Source: Aneurinibacillus aneurinilyticus ATCC 12856
Lineage (GTDB): Bacteria > Bacillota > Bacilli > Aneurinibacillales > Aneurinibacillaceae
Direction: 5' to 3'
NCBI RefSeq assembly: GCF_000466385.1
Contig: NZ_KE952649.1
Coordinates: 1 to 33,646 of the forward strand
DNA: 33,646 nt
In this document: positions 8,721 to 16,738 of the stretch, one piece after another
Position numbering within the stretch: the stretch's first letter is position 1
Layout of the letters: every line of letters starts with the position of its first letter
Made by a program: the position numbers and the translations under genes
Notes under the pieces: generated by a model
Seen by the model: the letters and a program-made list of their open reading frames with translations, nothing else
The model's database searches: none
Told to the model about the DNA's origin: nothing

Positions 8721-9440
8721 TTATTGATGAAGGCCGCATTCTGTCTTTTCAAAACCTGCCCAGCGTCCGGCGCGAAAATTCTCGCCGACTTCCACCGGCA
8801 AAGTACAGTGCTCACAGCCAATACTCGGATAGCCTTTGTCATGGAGTTCATTATACGGTAGCTGATACAGATTAATGTAATTCCATACATCATCCCACGT
8901 CCAGTGAATGAGGGGACATATTTTAATGGAAGCAAATTTTTGATCTTTATTTATGAACTGAACATGTGCACGCGCAGATGATTGCTCCCTCCGCAGTCCG
9001 GACAACCAGGCTTTCTTATTGGCTAACACTTTCGCAAGCGGCTGCAATTTGCGAATACTGCAACACGTATTTGGTTCTGTCCTCCACAAAACGCCTCCAT
9101 GCTGTTCAGCCTGCTGCGCAAGCGTAAGAGCAGGCTGAATAATCTCAATTCGTAATGATGGATAAGCCTGTTGAACTTTTTCAACTAATTCATACGTCTC
9201 TTTAAAATGTACATTCGTATCAAGAAAAACGATATGTGCATTCGGACGAATTTTACTAATCATATCAATGAGTACAATTCCTTCTGCACCAAAGCTACAA
9301 GCATATACAAGCTCATCCGCAAAAGTATGATACGCCCACTTCACAACATCGATTGTGTCTTTATAAGATAGCTCTTTATTCATCTCCTGGTACGCATCAT
9401 CTGTAAGTTGATGAAATGATAAATTGCTACAGTGCGACAT
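8721..9440 (-). CDS. cysH: Assimilatory APS/PAPS reductase (CysH family)
   Basis: Thioredoxin-dependent reductase that converts activated sulfate to sulfite. The 239-residue sequence contains the nucleotide-binding start ACSFGAEGIVLID (about 47-59), the pair Cys126-Cys127 in NTCCSIRK, Cys209 and Cys212 in GCEHC, and the C-terminal nucleophile Cys235 in ECGLH. The CC...CxxC set binds a [4Fe-4S] cluster and is the established mark of enzymes that use APS directly; classical PAPS reductases lack it. Start ATG has GGGAGGT about six bases upstream. It is first in the cysH-sat pair and preceded by an unusually structured 269-base leader. Sulfite formed here could feed cysteine synthesis or ComA. 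Confidence 0.93.
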   Translation of the reverse strand: MSHCSNLSFHQLTDDAYQEMNKELSYKDTIDVVKWAYHTFADELVYACSFGAEGIVLIDMISKIRPNAHIVFLDTNVHFKETYELVEKVQQAYPSLRIEIIQPALTLAQQAEQHGGVLWRTEPNTCCSIRKLQPLAKVLANKKAWLSGLRREQSSARAHVQFINKDQKFASIKICPLIHWTWDDVWNYINLYQLPYNELHDKGYPSIGCEHCTLPVEVGENFRAGRWAGFEKTECGLHQ

Positions 9441-9709
9441 CGCTTACCTCCCGTTGTTAAAATCATGATTTCTTGCGGCGGAATGCCGTCTTTTGCTTTT
9501 GTATTATATTGTGGTTATGCCTAGGGTTCCGTAACGGGCGCTTGTATCCAATCGGTCCACACCGGTTAAAGTGCTCACCGCTCCCGTGGTGCATCCTGAA
9601 ACAAAAGAATAATTTCAAATCTCCCCTTTTTCCCGGAGCGCTTTTCTTTTTTGTTATGTATAAAAAGGAAAATGGACTTACGGGAAGAAGAAAAGATTTA
9701 GAGTACTTC
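9441..9709. other. Structured interval upstream of cysH (candidate RNA element)
   Basis: No gene is supported here. A cluster of possible hairpins occupies 9529-9640: CCG/CGG (9529-9537), a six-base stem 9551-9556 with 9561-9566, and CACC/GGTG (9576-9591). On the + strand CGCTCC (9579-9584) can pair with GGAGCG (9635-9640), in competition with a local CTCC/GGAG hairpin (9621-9638) followed by the T-rich stretch 9641-9652; this is an attenuator-like arrangement. The + strand also contains CTAGGGTTCCG at 9521-9531, a string familiar from ykkC-class riboswitches, but the 3' half of that aptamer is not recognisable and no rightward gene follows. Leftward, TATAAT (9508-9503) could be the cysH -10, which would place most of the structure upstream of the transcript. 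I see no S-box or T-box. Confidence 0.3.
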
Positions 9710-10474
9710 TTATATAAGCTTCAAACCGCTTATGAGGACAATTGTAGCGATAACCGTACGCAGGGGCCGTGCCGGAACTTTGGCCGATAAGGTGCTACCG
9801 AACATAACCCCCGGAATTGAGCCCAGAAGAAGATTACCCACCAATAAATAATCGACACTTCCAGCGCCAGCATGGAGCGCACCTGCAACTGTTACAAGAA
9901 GAAAAGCATGAGCAATATCCGTCCCTACTATCTCCGATGCCTGCATGCGATACAGATATAGCATGGCAACAGCAAATAAAGAACCCGAGCCAATAGAGGT
10001 AAGCCCTACAATAAAACCGAAAACAATACCGATACAAATGGTCAAGCCTTTTTTTTCTTCGAGCGATGCCAATTGCCAGCGATTCGGCCGCAGCCTCTTA
10101 TCAAAAAACACACGAATGACAGTAGCAATAGAAACAAGGATTAAAACATATCCGAGCGCACTTTTGATGAATTCTTCCTGATTATAATAAACATCGGCAA
10201 AGAAATGCAGGGCATATACAGCAATAACCGCACTCGGGATGCTGCCGAAAGCCAAATATTTTACTAATGTAAAATTTACTGTTTTTTGCTTCCAATGCTG
10301 GATAACACCAAACATTTTTGTAACAGAGTTGTAAACTAAATCCGTCCCTACAGCAATAGAAGGTTGAACCCCTATGATGATTAAAATAGGAGTTAAAAGC
10401 GCAGCGCCTCCTACACCTGTCAGCCCAACTAAAAAACCAACCAGCAGCCCCATTACCGTTATTTCGATACTCAC
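9710..10474 (-). CDS. TauE/SafE family sulfite exporter-like permease
   Basis: Membrane permease of about 254 residues with seven to eight hydrophobic segments. It has the two internal repeats typical of TauE/SafE: LLVGFLVGLTGVGGAALLTPILI at the start and IVFGFIVGLTSIGSGSLFAVAML in the middle. I chose GTG at 10474 because GGGAGG lies six bases upstream; the ATG at 10489 sits inside the ribosome binding site. It is upstream of and codirectional with cysH-sat, 269 bases away. Family members export sulfite or small organosulfur compounds, so a role in relieving sulfite stress from CysH, or moving a sulfonate, fits the location but is inferred. Confidence 0.85.
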   Translation of the reverse strand: MSIEITVMGLLVGFLVGLTGVGGAALLTPILIIIGVQPSIAVGTDLVYNSVTKMFGVIQHWKQKTVNFTLVKYLAFGSIPSAVIAVYALHFFADVYYNQEEFIKSALGYVLILVSIATVIRVFFDKRLRPNRWQLASLEEKKGLTICIGIVFGFIVGLTSIGSGSLFAVAMLYLYRMQASEIVGTDIAHAFLLVTVAGALHAGAGSVDYLLVGNLLLGSIPGVMFGSTLSAKVPARPLRTVIATIVLISGLKLI

Positions 10475-10573
10475 CTTTTCCCTCCCCATCCAACCTACGA
10501 ATGAACTTACATATTCATTGGTATATGCCTATGAAGAAAAAATGGTGTGGCAAAGATATACAAAAAAACAAGT

Positions 10574-10601
10574 AAAAAGCCGCTCAAGCGAGCGACTTTT
10601 T
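10574..10601 (-). terminator. Terminator after pnkp
   Basis: AAAAAG-C-CGCTC and GAGCG-A-CTTTTT arms with a four-base loop and one mismatch, eleven paired bases in all, symmetric A and T tracts. It lies just beyond the pnkp stop and could work in either direction. Confidence 0.75.
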
Positions 10602-10611
10602 ATGACTATCT

Positions 10612-13206
10612 TTACAGCCTTGGGTCAATTTCTTTTTCTTTGCTTGTTTCAAAAAGCATATTTGCTACTAGCTGTTGGTATTCTTTGTTGTTTTCGTTAA
10701 TACTGTCCAGCTTATGTGTCAGCATCTCTTTCCCTAATTTATATTCGGAAATGGCTGCCTTCACTTTCTTCCCAATATTCTTTTGTTTAATTAGCTTGCT
10801 GTATTTCCGCGGGAAACGATAGTCGTATCCATATATAATCGTTAAATAATCCGGGTTTCTTACTTTCATATATGGCGTTATGCCATCCTTTATGATATCC
10901 GGCTTAATGACGATCCCTTCCATTCTTTTTACTGTAGTCGTGTGTTTGTAAAATTCCCCTGCCATCTCAAGCCAATTGTTCTCGGTAAAATCAATAACAG
11001 CATATTCATCGGTAGAGAGGAACTTGAACATATCCGAAGTACGGAATGAAGGAAACTCTTCTTCCCCGTCCTTCTTAACGATTTTCAAAATATCGAACGG
11101 TTTATACTCAATCTCTCCTTCTTGGCCATATAGCAGAAGCTGTTCTTTATAATGATCGTACGCATGGATATGCTCCTCAAGAGGCATATATGATCTCATC
11201 ACTTCTTGTACATGTTTAAAGTTCTGATAGATGGCGTCACCATACTTTTTACTAAGCTCTTTTTTGGACATTTTATTCTGATCTTCATCAAAGCCACTCG
11301 ATTGATATGCTGTTATTAAATGCTGAAGCTGCTCTTCAAATCCATATTCTTTTAAGAAATGCAATTCTGATTCAATCGCTTTATCGATGACATTGAATTG
11401 CCTTTCAATCAGTCCCTTCCCTAAAACGCTCCAGGGCAACAACTCTCCATCCAAAATCAATGTTTCAATTTCATTATCTTGCATATAAGAACCGAATTGG
11501 TTCAGCAATCGTTCGTAAACATGTGTTAACGCTTCATGAGTAGCTTTATAGCCATTTCGGCTAACAGAAAAACATTTCTCTATATTCTGATTTACATAAA
11601 TCGTACATCTTGAGCCCATGTATTTTGGTTGGAGTACAACTTTATCAATGCCTTTATTTTTAAAATACAATAACCCATTTTTTAAAGATTCCAGTTCATG
11701 ATTTTCCTCATCCTTATCAGCAGGAGGCATCGTCCCGGAAATAAAATTAATCTTATTTTTTAACACATAATACAAGCGTTTTTTATCATTATCATCCAGA
11801 TTGTCAAGAGAAACCTTCTCTTTTGTTTTAAACAAAGAAGGCAACTGTTCTGTAATTGCCACACCTTTGGATTTTTGTTTTTTAAATAACGGTCTTCCTG
11901 TGTCCAGCACAACAGAGGTCAGCGCATTTCCATACACACAACCTGTATCAATCCCTATTTTATTTTTAACTCTTGTACTATCATTTGTTGCAATATGACC
12001 AAACACATGATATGGATGATTTGTTACTGCCTCATTTTTAATAAAAGATAACTGCTCTTCCAGGCTTTTATCTTTATCAACTGAAAATTTCCGTTGTTTT
12101 CTCAAAGCAACATTACTTAATTTACCTACATATTTATTTTTACAAGGGGCATGGGTAATATAGAATGACGGTGTAGAAAGGCCAATAAACCTATAGAACT
12201 CTTTGGATATGTCGACTAAGTGAAAAAATTGCTCCTTTTGTTTATCATTATGTTGCAGCACTTTAATCGAATCGAAATATTTGTCTATTAGCTCATTATT
12301 CATCTTAGAAGCTGATAGCTCCCCTTTTAAATATTTATATACAAAATTTTCATGGTTTCCTTTTACGATATAAAACCACTCCAGGTTATGACTAATAAAC
12401 TCAATGATTCCCTCTGTATTTTTTCCTTTATCAATAAAGTCTCCGACAAGCACAATTTTATAGTTTTCTATTTTCTTCGTATGCACGATTTTATTGTCTT
12501 GAAAAACAAAACCATATTTGGCAAGCAATTCTTTTAGCTCTTCCACTCTTTCATGCACATCTCCGACAATAATATACCTGCCTTCTGCCGGAAGAATATG
12601 GGACATATATTCTTCTGCATCTTCAACAACGACTGTATATGCTGTATTTGCTTTACCTGATTCAGCGTTATAAAAATCCCTCGCCCTGATCCTATGAATT
12701 TGATTGTATTTTGCACGATGAATTTTGCTCATCACTTCCTTTTTTAATCGGCTGACATGATGAGCGATGATTTTTCGTGAACAATCAGATGAGTAATATT
12801 CTTTCGTATTTTTGTAGTCGAATAAAACGATTTCTAGATGATATCCATTTTCTTTTGCGATTTTTTGAACCTCTTCCCTAAACTCTTCTGCCAGCCCAAT
12901 CGTATCAACAATGACAAATTCTGCTTGAATCGGAAATGATGTGACTGCCTTTATCTTCTCAAACAGCATATGAAAGGCTTGTTGACTGCTTTCTAGCATA
13001 ATTTGGCTATGTTTATGATAATTATGACCTAATATTTCTTGTCTAATCTCATCTGATGAAATATATTGCACGTTTGATTTGAAGTTTTTACTTGCATCCT
13101 CAAATTTTAATTGTGGAATCAAAACATTCTTTGCAAACGTTGTTTTCCCTGATTCTGTCGCTCCGACCATCATAAATATCGTATGAACCTTTGTCCTAAT
13201 TTCCAC
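10612..13206 (-). CDS. pnkp: Bacterial polynucleotide kinase-phosphatase-ligase Pnkp
   Basis: End-healing and end-sealing RNA repair enzyme of 864 residues with three domains in the order known for Clostridium thermocellum Pnkp. Residues 1-170 are the 5'-OH kinase with P-loop GATESGKT (15-22). Residues about 205-430 are the binuclear metallophosphatase, with GDVHE (215-219), GDFIDKG (255-261), GNHE (283-286) and FGHIA (402-406). The C-terminal part is a nucleotidyltransferase/ligase-like domain with PKYMGSR, whose Lys528 is the expected AMP-accepting residue, plus LDGELLPW (585-592) and EGIVIKP later on. All key motifs are intact and length is standard. GTG at 13206 has AAAGGAG nine bases upstream. 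It lies 14 bases after hen1, forming the known Pnkp/Hen1 pair. By family knowledge the pair repairs RNAs cut by ribotoxins. Confidence 0.94.
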   Translation of the reverse strand: MEIRTKVHTIFMMVGATESGKTTFAKNVLIPQLKFEDASKNFKSNVQYISSDEIRQEILGHNYHKHSQIMLESSQQAFHMLFEKIKAVTSFPIQAEFVIVDTIGLAEEFREEVQKIAKENGYHLEIVLFDYKNTKEYYSSDCSRKIIAHHVSRLKKEVMSKIHRAKYNQIHRIRARDFYNAESGKANTAYTVVVEDAEEYMSHILPAEGRYIIVGDVHERVEELKELLAKYGFVFQDNKIVHTKKIENYKIVLVGDFIDKGKNTEGIIEFISHNLEWFYIVKGNHENFVYKYLKGELSASKMNNELIDKYFDSIKVLQHNDKQKEQFFHLVDISKEFYRFIGLSTPSFYITHAPCKNKYVGKLSNVALRKQRKFSVDKDKSLEEQLSFIKNEAVTNHPYHVFGHIATNDSTRVKNKIGIDTGCVYGNALTSVVLDTGRPLFKKQKSKGVAITEQLPSLFKTKEKVSLDNLDDNDKKRLYYVLKNKINFISGTMPPADKDEENHELESLKNGLLYFKNKGIDKVVLQPKYMGSRCTIYVNQNIEKCFSVSRNGYKATHEALTHVYERLLNQFGSYMQDNEIETLILDGELLPWSVLGKGLIERQFNVIDKAIESELHFLKEYGFEEQLQHLITAYQSSGFDEDQNKMSKKELSKKYGDAIYQNFKHVQEVMRSYMPLEEHIHAYDHYKEQLLLYGQEGEIEYKPFDILKIVKKDGEEEFPSFRTSDMFKFLSTDEYAVIDFTENNWLEMAGEFYKHTTTVKRMEGIVIKPDIIKDGITPYMKVRNPDYLTIIYGYDYRFPRKYSKLIKQKNIGKKVKAAISEYKLGKEMLTHKLDSINENNKEYQQLVANMLFETSKEKEIDPRL

Positions 13207-13220
13207 TCCTGCATGCTCCT

Positions 13221-14480
13221 TTATTTTGTAATTAAAACTCCTTGCGTTGTATACACATCATCCACACTATCTCCTATATTTAAGAATTGGAGCGTGTAAT
13301 TTGTTTCCTTGAATATGTTATGAATCCATGTTTCGAATTCATTTTTATTCATTTCCCATTTATGGTCACTATGCCTGAATGCATCCAATGCATAATATTC
13401 ATTAAAATTGTAGTTTGGAGTAGTAATAATAAATTTATCAAAATTAACATTCTCATAAATAGATTTCACCAGCAGTTCTGCCTCTAATACATCCATGTGC
13501 TCAATTACTTCCGTTAAAATTACATCGACTGCTTCTCCATTGTATGACTCCAGGCACGCCTGAATAGACGGAAACGTAATCAAGTTTTCGATATTTCGCT
13601 TTTTTGCCTTCATATCTACTTCTTTAATCCGTTTTTCGTCTATATCAATTGCATAATAAAAGCTGTCTTCTATTTTCTCCGAGAAGGGCAAAGCATAAAA
13701 ACCTTCCCCACAACCAACATCTAATATCGACTTGTCAAAACATATTATCTTTTCAATAAATTGCTTGCGTTGTATAGCTGTATTACCAAAAGCAAATCGA
13801 ATCGTATATTTGTCCGTCCGCTCAAGTTCTTCCTTAAATTTATAAAAAATTTCCTTATTTATTAAAACATTTCTTGCAAATAAATACCTGATATAATACG
13901 GAGCATCGATTATCCTCATGCTTTTAAGATACTTCTCAACTAAACTATCACTAACACCCACATATTCCTTACCAAGCATGGCCAAGAATAAAAACAGAAC
14001 ATTCGCGAAATTTATCAATTCATATATACTTTTATTTGATTTAATCGTCAGCTTATAGCTTTTATGTGTATGCTGCTTTATTTCAACATGAAAATCCGTA
14101 AAATGCTTATTAAAAAAATCAATATAGCGAGGATGGTTAATATGTATCATATTAACGAAGAATACATTCTCATATCCATCTTCATCTTTTTCATTTTTAT
14201 TTTTAAACGTAGCGGACAAAAACTCCGCAATCGCATTTAAAGGGAGTAAAGGCGTGTTATATCTGGAAACATTCAAATATTCAAAGGTTTCATCCTTATG
14301 CTGCTTATAGGAAACATCGTTGTCCGCATCCTTAAAATAAATATTATATGTACCTGTGCCATGATACCATCCATATGCTATCCCTTTTCTAATCGAACGC
14401 AACTGCATTCCAGATGCAGGATTTTTTTTTATGATGAACGAAAAATCTGGATTACTAGATTTTATCTGTATAATAGCCAT
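13221..14480 (-). CDS. hen1: Bacterial Hen1 RNA 3'-terminal 2'-O-methyltransferase
   Basis: Two-domain protein of 419 residues. The N-terminal half (1-240) corresponds to the Hen1 N-terminal domain that contacts Pnkp and activates its ligase; the stretch ending LNAIAEFLSATF resembles the family pattern RPYVASSFLSVA, but the rest is divergent. The C-terminal half is a Rossmann methyltransferase with SAM motif DVGCGEG (254-260). It also has the Hen1-specific metal-binding set Glu324, Glu327 and His328 in EVIEHMD, plus a His in RHSDHKWE (370-373). Canonical bacterial Hen1 proteins are about 450-470 residues, so this is somewhat short. ATG 14480 has GGAG six bases upstream. First gene of the hen1-pnkp operon; a promoter with TGGACA (14546-14541) and an AT-rich -10 near 14520-14525 is possible. 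Confidence 0.9.
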   Translation of the reverse strand: MAIIQIKSSNPDFSFIIKKNPASGMQLRSIRKGIAYGWYHGTGTYNIYFKDADNDVSYKQHKDETFEYLNVSRYNTPLLPLNAIAEFLSATFKNKNEKDEDGYENVFFVNMIHINHPRYIDFFNKHFTDFHVEIKQHTHKSYKLTIKSNKSIYELINFANVLFLFLAMLGKEYVGVSDSLVEKYLKSMRIIDAPYYIRYLFARNVLINKEIFYKFKEELERTDKYTIRFAFGNTAIQRKQFIEKIICFDKSILDVGCGEGFYALPFSEKIEDSFYYAIDIDEKRIKEVDMKAKKRNIENLITFPSIQACLESYNGEAVDVILTEVIEHMDVLEAELLVKSIYENVNFDKFIITTPNYNFNEYYALDAFRHSDHKWEMNKNEFETWIHNIFKETNYTLQFLNIGDSVDDVYTTQGVLITK

Positions 14481-14580
14481 TTTGCTCTCCTTCCGCTTTA
14501 CATCGTTATTTCTTCCTAATTTATATTTTATATGAAAAAATGTCCAGATTATCCATTTTACTTTCTATTATTAAAAACAA

Positions 14581-14610
14581 AAAAGAGGGTGGATTCATCC
14601 TCCCTCTTTT
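14581..14610 (-). terminator. Terminator after rap-phr
   Basis: AAAAGAGGG-T-GGA and TCC-T-CCCTCTTTT arms with a TTCA loop and a single T-T mismatch, followed leftward by a long U tract. It lies about 55 bases past the phr stop and separates rap-phr from hen1. Confidence 0.8.
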
Positions 14611-14663
14611 CACACATAAATCTAAATAAGGATCCCTTTACACACTATCACATGTTTAATGCA

Positions 14664-14801
14664 TTATCCCCCATGGTGTGCAAATGTGGTTATTGGCGCT
14701 TTATCCTTAAAATTAGTCGTGTCTTTTGAGTAAGGTTCGGTAATTCCAAAGGCAGCAGCTAACACCAATAAACCTAGTAACAACTTTGATTTTTTAATCA
14801 T
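14664..14801 (-). CDS. phr: Phr-type signalling pre-peptide
   Basis: Gene of 45 codons directly after rap; its ATG (14801-14799) overlaps the rap stop TGA in an ATGA junction, so translation is coupled. The product has a Lys-rich start (MIKKSK), a hydrophobic core (LLLGLLVLAAAFG) typical of a Sec signal, and a polar tail ending APITTFAHHGG. This is the classic Phr design: secreted, cut to a short peptide, re-imported by Opp and bound by the cognate Rap. The mature peptide cannot be fixed by eye; it most likely lies within the last about 10 residues. The tail has no close match to the B. subtilis Phr pentapeptides that I know. Function is inferred from position and architecture. Confidence 0.8.
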   Translation of the reverse strand: MIKKSKLLLGLLVLAAAFGITEPYSKDTTNFKDKAPITTFAHHGG

Positions 14802-15883
14802 TTAATATCCTCCCTTTGTAATTTATTATTAGCTTCAAGAGCTAATTGATAGTATTCACAAGCTTCTCTAAACTTCCCATGCTGATACAGATAGCCGGCA
14901 TACTCTTTAGCATACTCTTCAGCAAACGCCCAGCTTTTTTTCTGCCGGAAATACGCTATCCCATCTAGAATTACCTTTTTATTGTGAGTATTGTATATTG
15001 AATTAATAATATTCAGATGATGAATATAGTCTTGTTCTCCAATCTCAGTACACATCCTTATACCTTTTTCAATAAATTCTGTTGCTTTCTGTTTATTACC
15101 AATTTTAAAGTACTCTCTTGCCAGAAGGAAAACAGCTTTATAGCCATAAAGCTTTTGCTTATGATAGGCAGATTCCAAATATGGAATGGCTTTTTCTGAT
15201 AAGTTCTGTGCAGCATATAAATATCCTAAGTCTTTTGTTATACGATACAGTAATCTATCATTATTTTTAAGGGATTCCGCAAGATGTAGAGCGCTGATGA
15301 GATGAATTTCTGCGCTTTCAAAATCTTTCCCAAGTATTTTACAAATACCCAATAAATTTTCACAATCAGCTTGTCTATGTTTATAATTTGGGTATTTGTC
15401 AAAAATCGCTTTAGCTTTTTGAACATGTTGCAAAGATATATGTATCTCTGGAATAAAGCTGAACGCCCAAGCAACTTTAAAATGAAATTCCGCTTTCTCA
15501 ATTTCATCTGGAATGGTTTCAAGTTTTTGTTCGGCAAAAGCGTAAGCGGAAATAGCCTCATAATAGTTTTTTAAACTATATTCATACATTCCCTTGAAAA
15601 AGTAGTAATAGTAAGCTAGAAAATCGTCTAATTTTTCTGGTTCTACTTTTTCCGGAAAAGCTTCAGAGCCTATTGTATTTTCGTTTAATAACTTATAGCG
15701 AAACTCCAGAAGCGAATAATAAACTAAAAGAGTCTGATTCTCTTCCATTCTATTAATTTTTTCATCCACTTCTCTTTTAATATTGTGGATTATTTCGTCA
15801 TTTTCTTCTCGAATATGTATATACCACGTATTAAGTAGCTTCATCATCTGTTCAGAAGTAATTACTTCGTATTGTTTTTGCAT
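14798..15883 (-). CDS. rap: Rap-family TPR regulator (response regulator aspartate phosphatase-like)
   Basis: All-helical cytoplasmic protein of 361 residues. The N-terminal three-helix part (about 1-85) carries ITSEQMMKLLNTWYIHI, similar to Rap proteins. It is followed by tandem TPR-like helical pairs, for example YYEAISAYAFAEQKLETI, FESAEIHLISALHLAESL, SEKAIPYLESAYHKQ, KQKATEFIEKGIRM and FREACEYYQLALEAN. Rap proteins dephosphorylate Spo0F or sequester ComA-type regulators and are inhibited by a Phr peptide. The target here is unknown. I start at ATG 15883, which is preceded by GGGGGTG, rather than at a longer in-frame start at 15925 with no ribosome binding site. The phr gene overlaps its 3' end. 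Confidence 0.85.
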   Translation of the reverse strand: MQKQYEVITSEQMMKLLNTWYIHIREENDEIIHNIKREVDEKINRMEENQTLLVYYSLLEFRYKLLNENTIGSEAFPEKVEPEKLDDFLAYYYYFFKGMYEYSLKNYYEAISAYAFAEQKLETIPDEIEKAEFHFKVAWAFSFIPEIHISLQHVQKAKAIFDKYPNYKHRQADCENLLGICKILGKDFESAEIHLISALHLAESLKNNDRLLYRITKDLGYLYAAQNLSEKAIPYLESAYHKQKLYGYKAVFLLAREYFKIGNKQKATEFIEKGIRMCTEIGEQDYIHHLNIINSIYNTHNKKVILDGIAYFRQKKSWAFAEEYAKEYAGYLYQHGKFREACEYYQLALEANNKLQREDIK

Positions 15884-16327
15884 AAAACACACCCCCATAC
15901 ACTTTGAATCTTGTAAGAATATCAAGAGAGAAGCTATGCTGTATGATTTAGTGTGATTAATAAATAAAATATCAACATCATTCCTCGTATAAAGAATATA
16001 CCTCTTTTTCCAGTTTTATTCCAGTCCTAATCATTGGAAATCTATTACATTTTTCGACAATTCAGCTGTAAGCCAAAGTATAGCTTACCTTTATCTTCTT
16101 CATTCCTTAGTTCGTATTGAATAGCTACGTTTCTTTGAAATCATTCACAAAAAAATAACCCGCCTGTCTGATTATAAAACCAGACAGATGGGTTATTTTC
16201 ACACAATTTGTTCCGCCAATAAATGGCCAGTCACTAAACAGCAAACTTATTGTACCATGCAACCTTTTCCTATACAAAGATAATTTCATAATTTAAAATT
16301 GAATACCACACCTATTGATTGAATATT
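15884..16327. other. Intergenic region upstream of rap
   Basis: No gene is supported in these 444 bases. They hold the unplaced rap promoter, a GTAAGC/GCTTAC inverted repeat with nine-base spacer (16068-16088) that could be an operator, and the strong terminator at 16151-16200. The sequence is AT-rich and otherwise featureless. Confidence 0.4.
16151..16200 (-). terminator. Long hairpin terminator after the 71-aa membrane gene
   Basis: AAAATAACCC (16152-16161) pairs with GGGTTATTTT (16190-16199) and CTGTCTG with CAGACAG inside it, giving about 17 pairs around a ten-base AT loop. U-rich flanks on both sides make it bidirectional. Confidence 0.75.
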
Positions 16328-16543
16328 TTATTTTGCGCTGTTCACTCTTTTTCTTGTTAAAAAACAATAAAGCAGCAGCCAATATATCATGCCTCCTGCC
16401 ACGTACATGCCTACATCTATCGGATCACTTGTACTCTTCGTATTATATAAAGGAGTAACATACTCCCAGGATAAGCCTGCAAGCATGGAGAAAACGAACG
16501 TGTGCCAAAATGACACGAGCGTTATGTCCTTTTTCTTGTACAA
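16328..16543 (-). CDS. Small two-helix membrane protein
   Basis: Possible 71-residue membrane protein that I do not recognise. It has two hydrophobic segments (LVSFWHTFVFSMLAGLSW, about 9-26, and MYVAGGMIYWLLLYCFL, about 46-62) and a basic C-terminal tail RKRVNSAK. The start is weak: TTG at 16543, with AAGGTG about 13 bases upstream, and no ATG is available. In its favour are the correct positive-inside topology, a strong terminator downstream, and a palindromic site shared with the divergent monooxygenase gene. Confidence 0.5.
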   Translation of the reverse strand: MYKKKDITLVSFWHTFVFSMLAGLSWEYVTPLYNTKSTSDPIDVGMYVAGGMIYWLLLYCFLTRKRVNSAK

Positions 16544-16574
16544 GCTGAGTAATAAACACCTTCTCTGTTATTGC

Positions 16575-16596
16575 TATATCGATAATTATCGATATA
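16575..16596. promoter_or_regulatory. Perfect 22-bp palindrome, candidate operator
   Basis: Two uninterrupted 11-base arms (TATATCGATAA and its complement) lie between the leftward membrane gene and the rightward monooxygenase gene, 32 bases from the former start and about 140 from the latter. Size and symmetry fit a MarR- or TetR-type repressor site. No such regulator is encoded in the window. Confidence 0.45.
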
Positions 16597-16738
16597 ATAA
16601 ATATGCGGCCAAAAATGCCGTTTTTATACTTTCAGCTTCATTGCAAAAGCACGACACATTAACGGTAATCCTGAGGGCTGTTCCAGGAATGTATAAACAT
16701 TTTGCCAGAGCATCGTTATAAAGCAGGAGGATAAAACC

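Noticed and set aside
9441-9709. S-box (SAM-I) riboswitch or Cys T-box in the cysH leader
   Set aside because: Neither the S-box core nor the T-box TGGNACC sequence with its specifier stem is present; TGGACC at about 9559-9554 leftward lacks the required extra base.
16389-16721. Rightward 110-codon frame overlapping the small membrane gene
   Set aside because: Low-complexity, cysteine/tyrosine-rich translation without motif; it spans the palindrome and promoter region of the monooxygenase gene.
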